Source: an uncultured Prevotellaceae bacterium
GTDB lineage: Bacteria > Bacteroidota > Bacteroidia > Bacteroidales > Bacteroidaceae
Length of the DNA stretch: 47,351 nucleotides
Direction of reading: 5' to 3'
Assembly: GCA_946411565.1 (NCBI GenBank)
Contig: CAMKEM010000018.1
Location: 1-47,351, forward strand
How positions within the stretch are numbered: position 1 is the stretch's first letter; each line of letters begins with the position of its first letter. This document shows, piece after piece, positions 42,942-47,351 of this stretch. Under the pieces are notes generated by a model. The model had not been told where the DNA came from and did no database searches. It was given only the letters and a program-made list of their open reading frames with translations. The translations under genes and the position numbers were made by a program.

Positions 42942-43844
42942 ATGAAAAAGTACAGATACATCAAGAGCAACGCCTTTACTTCCGGGGCTTCATTAGGCAA
43001 CCCTGCCGCTGCTCTTATTACAGAAGATGAGTGTCTTACGCCAGAACAGATGCAACAGATTGCAGCCGAGCACAAGGGCTTCGTTATGGAAACCGTCTTT
43101 TGGCTTCCATCAGAAACGGCAGCTTGCAAGCTCACTTACTATTCGTCTGAGTGTGAGGTAGATTTCTGTGGTCACGGAACTATCGCAACCATGTATTCGC
43201 TTATCAAGGATGATACTTCGCTTCGTGACAAGAAAGTACTTTCTGTTGAAACCAACAAGAAGGGCGTGATAAGCGTGTATAATGAAATTGATACCGAGGA
43301 TGCTGTCTATATCGAAGCCCCTTCGCCTATCGAGCATCCTATGAACATTTCCATAGACGACATCGAGCGCATACTCACTCTTCGCAAAGGAAGCTCCCTC
43401 CCTACGGGGGAGGGCGGGGGGAGAGGCCGCAGACCGATAAGAATCATAGATGCAGGACTCAGAACCCTCATCGTGCCTGTCACTCTTTTTGAGGACGAGG
43501 TGTCTGTCTATCCTGATGAGGCTTCTTTGAAGGTTTTCTGCGAAAGTAACGATATTGATATCATCCTCGTCTATTCCCTTCAGGTAGAGAATCCTTCAAA
43601 TTTTGCCCATACCCGTGTCTTTGCTCCGAAGTTCGGTTATCTCGAAGATCCTGCAACTGGTTCGGGAAATAGTGCCTTTGCCAACTATCTCTTGTCTGAG
43701 AATATGTGGGACGGCTCTCCTATCACAATTGAGCAAGGCGGTAACGACCGTATCTTTAATGCCGTTAAGCTCAAGACTCTCAACGGAAAGGTTCTTTTCG
43801 GAGGACGCGCCACTAAGAAGATTGAAGGCTATTATTTTGTATAA
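42942..43844 (+). CDS. PhzF family isomerase-like protein
   Basis: A 300-residue protein with the two-domain PhzF fold. SNAFTSGASLGNPAAALI is the N-terminal motif, METVFW contains the catalytic-type Glu50, VDFCGHGTIATMY follows, and the C-terminal FGYLEDPATGSGNSAFANYL is diagnostic. Residues of about 148-164 (GSSLPTGEGGGRGRR) look foreign: the DNA there is a G/C-rich palindrome of the intergenic repeat type, inserted in frame. The gene is bracketed by inverted repeats. Substrate unknown. Confidence 0.9.
   Translation: MKKYRYIKSNAFTSGASLGNPAAALITEDECLTPEQMQQIAAEHKGFVMETVFWLPSETAACKLTYYSSECEVDFCGHGTIATMYSLIKDDTSLRDKKVLSVETNKKGVISVYNEIDTEDAVYIEAPSPIEHPMNISIDDIERILTLRKGSSLPTGEGGGRGRRPIRIIDAGLRTLIVPVTLFEDEVSVYPDEASLKVFCESNDIDIILVYSLQVENPSNFAHTRVFAPKFGYLEDPATGSGNSAFANYLLSENMWDGSPITIEQGGNDRIFNAVKLKTLNGKVLFGGRATKKIEGYYFV
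43388..43425. repeat. GC-rich palindromic repeat inserted in phzF
   Basis: CTCCCTCCCTACGGGGGAGG and the following GGGGGGAGAGGCC resemble the intergenic palindrome at 41447-41475 (CTCCCTCGCCCTACGGGAGA). Base composition differs sharply from the surrounding gene, and the frame is kept. Confidence 0.65.
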
Positions 43845-43847
43845 CGT

Positions 43848-44176
43848 GAATTCGATGAATTCGAAATAAACGCATCTCCGATGCTGAACTGACAAAAATT
43901 GCCAATCTTAGTCCAATAAGAAACGTGGCTTGCGCGAATTAAGGAAAGGACTCCGCGTATCGCCTGAGTTTTGCGAAGAAATTGGGAGTAAATTATATCA
44001 GTAAATTTTATTCAGGATTCGCGTAGCACCTGAGCCTTGCGAAGAAAATTAATTTACTGGCCTAATTTATTTATAATTTACTTTCTAAAAATATTTCAGG
44101 GCGCAAGCCCGATTTCTTATTGGTTGAAGATTGGTAAGATTGGATTCTTGTCAGTAAAAAAACAGCTTGCTGTTTG
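43848..44176. repeat. Palindromic repeat right of phzF
   Basis: The first part (43848-43935) is an inverted copy of 42821-42918, with a short deletion in the CCAATCTTA stretch. The far end (about 44111-44176) again carries TTCTTATTGGTTGAAGATTG and AACAGCTTGCTGTTTG. The middle holds two related GCGAA...TTTACT segments. It fills most of the 408-bp gap before the next gene and contains no coding frame I trust. Confidence 0.78.
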
Positions 44177-44197
44177 TCATATAGGCGATAAAACGAA

Positions 44198-44238
44198 AGG
44201 CAGATATCATTATGATACCTGCCTCTTGTATTTTTTTT
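44198..44238 (+). terminator. Terminator downstream of phzF
   Basis: Stem AGGCAGATATC/GATACCTGCCT (one mismatch, 5-base loop), then TCTTG and a run of eight T at about 44231-44238. Confidence 0.75.
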
Positions 44239-44252
44239 CGAGAGTCCCCTCT

Positions 44253-45131
44253 TTATTTCTTTTCAGTAAAATAGTAGGTGTGATGTTCGTTGAAAGTCGC
44301 ATTATGTACTTCAACCAAAACCAATTGATTATTCTTGTTGAATGAAACTGAGACTACACCATCTTCATCCCATTCTCCTTCCCAAGCATAGTATAAAGTG
44401 TCTTTCTTCTCGTTCTTCCACTTCCATTGGGCAACACCGAGAGTTCCATCATCATATTTTACGAGGTATGAACCTGACGTCGTGAAAATAAATTCTTCAC
44501 AAGATTCATGTTCGTGTGTTTTTTCACCATATAAAGAATCAACGGCAACTCTAAGTTTGGCACTCTTGGTAGATGTTCTGTTAAGTACAACAGTATCGCC
44601 CTTTGTGCATACCAAATTAATGCTGTCGCATTTCCAAGTGCGGCACAGCTTTGTGGTGATGTCAGATTTCTCGATCTTCTCTGTTGGCTGAGCGCTGAGA
44701 GTATAGGCTTTCTTGCCTGTTTGCTGAATCTGGAGCGAAACGTTTACGTCCTCCTTCTTCACTACGGTTATAGTACCGAAGCCTTCGAGAGTATATACGT
44801 CGCCGTTCTTTGTGTATTTGCCGTGGATGTACTCGTAATCATCGTCCTCGCTTCGTGTAATGCTTTTGTAGCTCTTGCCCTTAAAGAACTTTCCGAAACC
44901 TTTCGCAGCAGACTTTCCTTTCTTGGTAATGACATACATACCGCTCTCTGTGAACTCGATAGAGGCGATGTCGCTTGTACCTTTGATTTCATAGCGTACA
45001 GCATCTTCGGAATACTTAGGAGTTGTGATAACTGGCTCTTCATCATCATCGTCGTCACCACATGATGTGAATGTAAAGCTGAATACAGATAGCATGATCA
45101 TGCTAAGCGCGATTAACGCATTCTTCTTCAT
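44253..45131 (-). CDS. Hypothetical surface lipoprotein
   Basis: A 292-residue protein I do not recognise. The signal peptide ends FTFTSC with Cys24, followed by GDDDDDEE, the acidic stretch that in Bacteroidetes directs lipoproteins to the cell surface. The mature part has two beta-rich halves; the second (about 165-292) contains LCRTWKCDSINL and FIFTTSGSYLVKYDDGT, reminiscent of lipocalin-like domains. It is monocistronic, with a TACCTTTG box at 45207-45200. Function unknown. Confidence 0.75.
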   Translation of the reverse strand: MKKNALIALSMIMLSVFSFTFTSCGDDDDDEEPVITTPKYSEDAVRYEIKGTSDIASIEFTESGMYVITKKGKSAAKGFGKFFKGKSYKSITRSEDDDYEYIHGKYTKNGDVYTLEGFGTITVVKKEDVNVSLQIQQTGKKAYTLSAQPTEKIEKSDITTKLCRTWKCDSINLVCTKGDTVVLNRTSTKSAKLRVAVDSLYGEKTHEHESCEEFIFTTSGSYLVKYDDGTLGVAQWKWKNEKKDTLYYAWEGEWDEDGVVSVSFNKNNQLVLVEVHNATFNEHHTYYFTEKK

Positions 45132-45199
45132 GAGTTTGTTTTTGTTTTTTATTATTGTTTTATGATGTGATACGGGATTAAATCTATCAATCCCGGTTG

Positions 45200-45207
45200 C
45201 AAAGGTA
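45200..45207 (-). promoter_or_regulatory. -7 box of the surface lipoprotein gene
   Basis: TACCTTTG followed by GCAAC on the minus strand, about 70 bases upstream of the ATG. No clear -33 element at the expected spacing. Confidence 0.5.
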
Positions 45208-45330
45208 TAACATAAATATGAAACATAATTTGTTTTTTGTATTATTTAACAATTGCGGTTAATAATTAATAATCGGTAATCGCCAATTAGCAATTTACAA
45301 TTAATAATTAACGTGAATTCGATGAAATAA

Positions 45331-45408
45331 AGGGAAGCGGATTTATCCGATTTATCTGAAGAGATTAATGCGCCAGCTATCAGATACATCGGATAAATCC
45401 GTTTCCCT
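45331..45408. repeat. 29-bp-arm hairpin, copy 1
   Basis: The left arm (45331-45359, AGGGAAGCGGATTTATCCGA...) pairs with the right arm (45380-45408) with about two mismatches and a 20-base loop. A second copy is at 47122-47210. The rest of 45132-45770 is AT-rich with a further AACAGCTTGCTGTT palindrome near 45479 and no gene. Confidence 0.8.
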
Positions 45409-45775
45409 TATTATTTTTTCAGTATAATCGCAAGAAATAGTTTATATGAAGATTCGTCGAACTCATGTTAAAATAAAAACAGCTTGCTGTTTGTCATATA
45501 GGCAATTCATCAAATTTGCGTTAATTAGCAATTATCATCCCCTTTCGCCTCCCAAAAACGCACGAATGCCCACGAAGCAAAAAAGCGTGTAAGCGCCCAC
45601 CTTTGTGATTGAAAATGAGGACATATCTATATAAAAAAAGGAAATATGAAAAAAGAATGCTTTTGAATAATTTCGCAAAGAAACATAAAAAATTATAGAA
45701 AATTGGAAAAAATACACAGTTTTCTGCGCTTTTTCGGGAAAAATGCTCAAAAAACTTAGAAAAAAGTTTAATTTT

Positions 45776-45807
45776 TTTGGAGGATTCATTAATTTTGTGT
45801 ACTTTTG
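45776..45807 (+). promoter_or_regulatory. Promoter of the small peptide/fimbrillin operon
   Basis: TTTG (45776-45779), 20 bases, TACTTTTG (45800-45807), followed by GCAACG. A full consensus match. The leader is about 185 bases, longer than most here, and might carry regulation. Confidence 0.82.
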
Positions 45808-45998
45808 CAACGTTTTTCGATAACGGCTCTTAACATAGAACAACTAATATTACATAAGTATTCATAACGCATCGATTTTTTGATGTTAAAGCGAAGACGG
45901 ATTTGATAAAATAACTCAAGTCGGTAATTGAAGGTCGGGAAAGAGTTGTTTGGTATATTATTGAATGTTAATTAAAAGTAAAACTAAAAAGAGAAATT

Positions 45999-46151
45999 AT
46001 GAAAAAGTATGAAAGTCCTGTTATGAAGCTCCATCAGCTCAAGGCAGGCAGAATTTTGCAGAGTTCAGTTAAGCCAGTTCATGCAGGTGGTGCATCTACT
46101 CAGAGCTATGAGGACGCAGGTTTTAACGGAGATGATCTTTTCGAAGATTAA
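45999..46151 (+). CDS. Small 50-residue peptide with acidic C-terminus
   Basis: ATG at 45999 preceded by AAAAAGAGAAATT; encodes 50 residues. It starts MKKYESPVMKLHQLKAGRI, has a Gly/Ser/Thr middle (HAGGASTQSYEDAG) and ends NGDDLFED. There is no signal peptide or membrane segment. It lies under a strong promoter and 37 bp before the fimbrillin-like gene, so it is very likely translated. Small peptides with a KKY/KKE start and acidic tail are familiar from Prevotella genomes but unassigned. A leader- or precursor-like role is possible; no modification enzyme is adjacent. Confidence 0.7.
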   Translation: MKKYESPVMKLHQLKAGRILQSSVKPVHAGGASTQSYEDAGFNGDDLFED

Positions 46152-46188
46152 TCAGAGTAGGGAACGATAAAAATTGATAATAGACGAT

Positions 46189-47097
46189 ATGAAAGCATTC
46201 AAACTTCTTTCAAATACAGCCCTCGTATTTTCATTGGCTCTTTTAGCTTCTTGTTCTTCTAACGATGACATTGAGCCAGCATCTAATAAGGTTATTGAGT
46301 TCACAGCAAATCTTGATAAGGGAACAGCTGCTGACGAGGCTACACGTGCAACTCTCGAAAGCAACAACGACGTACATTGGGATCTTGGCGACAAGCTCTA
46401 CGTGTTCTGCGACAACTACGAGAAGCCAAATCTGTTCAGCATAACCCCATCTTCTATTAATGGTGCATCAGCTAAGTTCACAAGCTTTGAGGACGAGCTT
46501 CCTGGCTCATTCAATCCAGACGAGTTCTACTATGCTTTGTTCCCATTCGGAGCTGCAACATTCGACATCAGCACATCAAAGATCACTTCTGTATTGCCTC
46601 CAAGTCAGGTTGTAACAAAGGGTTATACATACGATAAGGATGGCTTGATCATGATTGCATGTGCTGATAGCTACGACAGGGTTTTCAACTTCAAGAATGT
46701 ACCTGCGCTCCTTAAGGTAAGCGTAAGCAATAATGGTGAAGGCAAGGTTAAGTATATCGAGGTTGTTTCTAAGAACTCAGCTAACCGCCTCTCTGGTAAC
46801 TTCCGCGCTACAGTTAGCTATGGTTCTGATGAGTTGAAGCTCGAGGCTATTTCTGATGCAGCTGTCAAGCATACCGTAAAGCTTGAGATTCCTGCAAGTG
46901 CAGAAAAGCAGGATTTCCTTATTGCTGCACTTCCTGGTGTTCTCAACAACGGTTACACTCTCAAGTTTGAGGATGCTAAGGGCAACGTACTTCGTGAGCG
47001 TACCACCAAGAAGGGCGTATCTGTTGAGTTGGAAAGCTCAAAGATCTATAAATTCGGTAGCTGCGATGTAGCTAAAGATATTCCTACTGAAGAATAA
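46189..47097 (+). CDS. Fimbrillin-like surface lipoprotein
   Basis: A 302-residue lipoprotein. The signal peptide ends LALLASC with Cys22, then SSNDDIEP. IEFTANLD, TRATLESNNDVHWDLGDKLYVF and FYYALFPFGAATF are typical of the Bacteroidales fimbrillin family (FimA/Mfa-like or Mfa2-like anchors), which are processed at a TRA-type arginine site and assembled as pili or adhesins; TRAT here is a candidate. The ATG at 46189 is preferred over a TTG at 46174. It forms an operon with the small peptide gene. Confidence 0.82.
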   Translation: MKAFKLLSNTALVFSLALLASCSSNDDIEPASNKVIEFTANLDKGTAADEATRATLESNNDVHWDLGDKLYVFCDNYEKPNLFSITPSSINGASAKFTSFEDELPGSFNPDEFYYALFPFGAATFDISTSKITSVLPPSQVVTKGYTYDKDGLIMIACADSYDRVFNFKNVPALLKVSVSNNGEGKVKYIEVVSKNSANRLSGNFRATVSYGSDELKLEAISDAAVKHTVKLEIPASAEKQDFLIAALPGVLNNGYTLKFEDAKGNVLRERTTKKGVSVELESSKIYKFGSCDVAKDIPTEE

Positions 47098-47121
47098 GCG
47101 AACGTAAGTTCAACTAAATAT

Positions 47122-47210
47122 AGGGAAACGGATTTATCTGTTTTATCTGAAAAGCGTGCGGAAATCTCCCTGCGTAATCTATCAGATACATCAGACAAAT
47201 CCGTTTCTCT
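47122..47210 (+). terminator. 29-bp-arm hairpin, copy 2, terminator of the fimbrillin operon
   Basis: The left arm (47122-47150) pairs with the right arm (47182-47210), followed by six T. Relative to copy 1 at 45.3 kb, bases in both arms change together (CCGAT/ATCGG becomes CTGTT/ATCAG), so pairing is kept in part. After it, to the window end, I see only a CGCAGAGG/CCGCAGAG-type low-complexity stretch and no gene. Confidence 0.75.
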
Positions 47211-47351
47211 TTTTTGTTTCTTGCAGTTGCGTTATTGATAGCTTCACACGAATTTTTATAATAAAAACGCAGAGGCGCAAAGCCGCAGAGTTTTTCTTTT
47301 TACGAACACGGAATGCACTAAAGAAACGAAATTTTTCGTTAGTTCGGTGTT

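Noticed and set aside
45535..45843. Minus-strand frame over the promoter of the small peptide operon
   Set aside because: It is AT-rich, lacks recognisable features and overlaps a consensus promoter on the other strand.

Overview
The window looks like a chromosomal segment of a Bacteroidales species, most like Prevotella or Segatella. Four things support this. Starts lack Shine-Dalgarno sequences and are preceded by the Bacteroidetes promoter form TTTG-N20-TAnnTTTG, seen many times on both strands. A tmRNA encodes the tag GENNYALAA. There is a Bacteroidetes-type serine palmitoyltransferase. Surface lipoproteins carry Cys followed by an acidic run. The assignment is inferred from sequence character alone; no database was searched.

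Region 1 (1-18.8 kb, + strand) is an AT-rich surface-polysaccharide cluster. It holds a GtrB/DPM1-like transferase, a GT-C-like membrane protein, cytoplasmic glycosyltransferases (GT2, GT4, GT8, GT32 types), four hexapeptide acyltransferases, a membrane acyltransferase, an O-antigen polymerase/ligase-like protein and an NTP_transf_5-type protein. Most genes overlap or abut. No flippase or initiating sugar-phosphate transferase is visible, so the cluster probably continues upstream. It is interrupted at 9.33-10.99 kb by a self-contained unit on the opposite strand: a VapE/VirE-like AAA+ ATPase gene with its own promoter, enclosed by about 120-bp imperfect terminal inverted repeats full of the 8-mer CTCTACAC. 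A new promoter lies just beyond it and drives the rest of the cluster.

Region 2 (18.8-24.6 kb) holds two tRNA genes (Gly-CCC, Thr-CGT), trpS with a tandemly repeated hairpin leader, a diacylglycerol-kinase-like lipid kinase divergent from serine palmitoyltransferase, and the last two genes of the export operon (an HD phosphohydrolase and a YqiA-like esterase). Region 3 (24.6-28.6 kb, - strand) has the polysaccharide export/chain-length genes wza-wzc-wzb, which plausibly serve region 1. Region 4 (28.8-33 kb) carries tmRNA, a PurF-like protein lacking the catalytic Cys, rmuC and a uracil-DNA-glycosylase-like gene. The PurF-like leader shares the hairpin element of trpS.

Region 5 (33.1-38.7 kb) is an L-fucose-type catabolic locus: AKR dehydrogenase, lactonase-like amidohydrolase and zinc dehydrogenase on one strand, divergent from an AraC regulator and a FucP-like transporter. 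Region 6 (38.8-47.35 kb) is a loose set of accessory genes with abundant palindromic repeats: CPBP protease, zinc-ribbon protein plus DUF5131, two GNATs, a PhzF protein bracketed by inverted repeats and carrying an in-frame repeat insertion, an acidic-tethered lipoprotein, and a 50-residue peptide gene in operon with a fimbrillin-like lipoprotein.

The strongest candidates for something undescribed are the VapE-like unit with terminal inverted repeats and the trpS/purF-like leader hairpin, which shows compensatory base changes.
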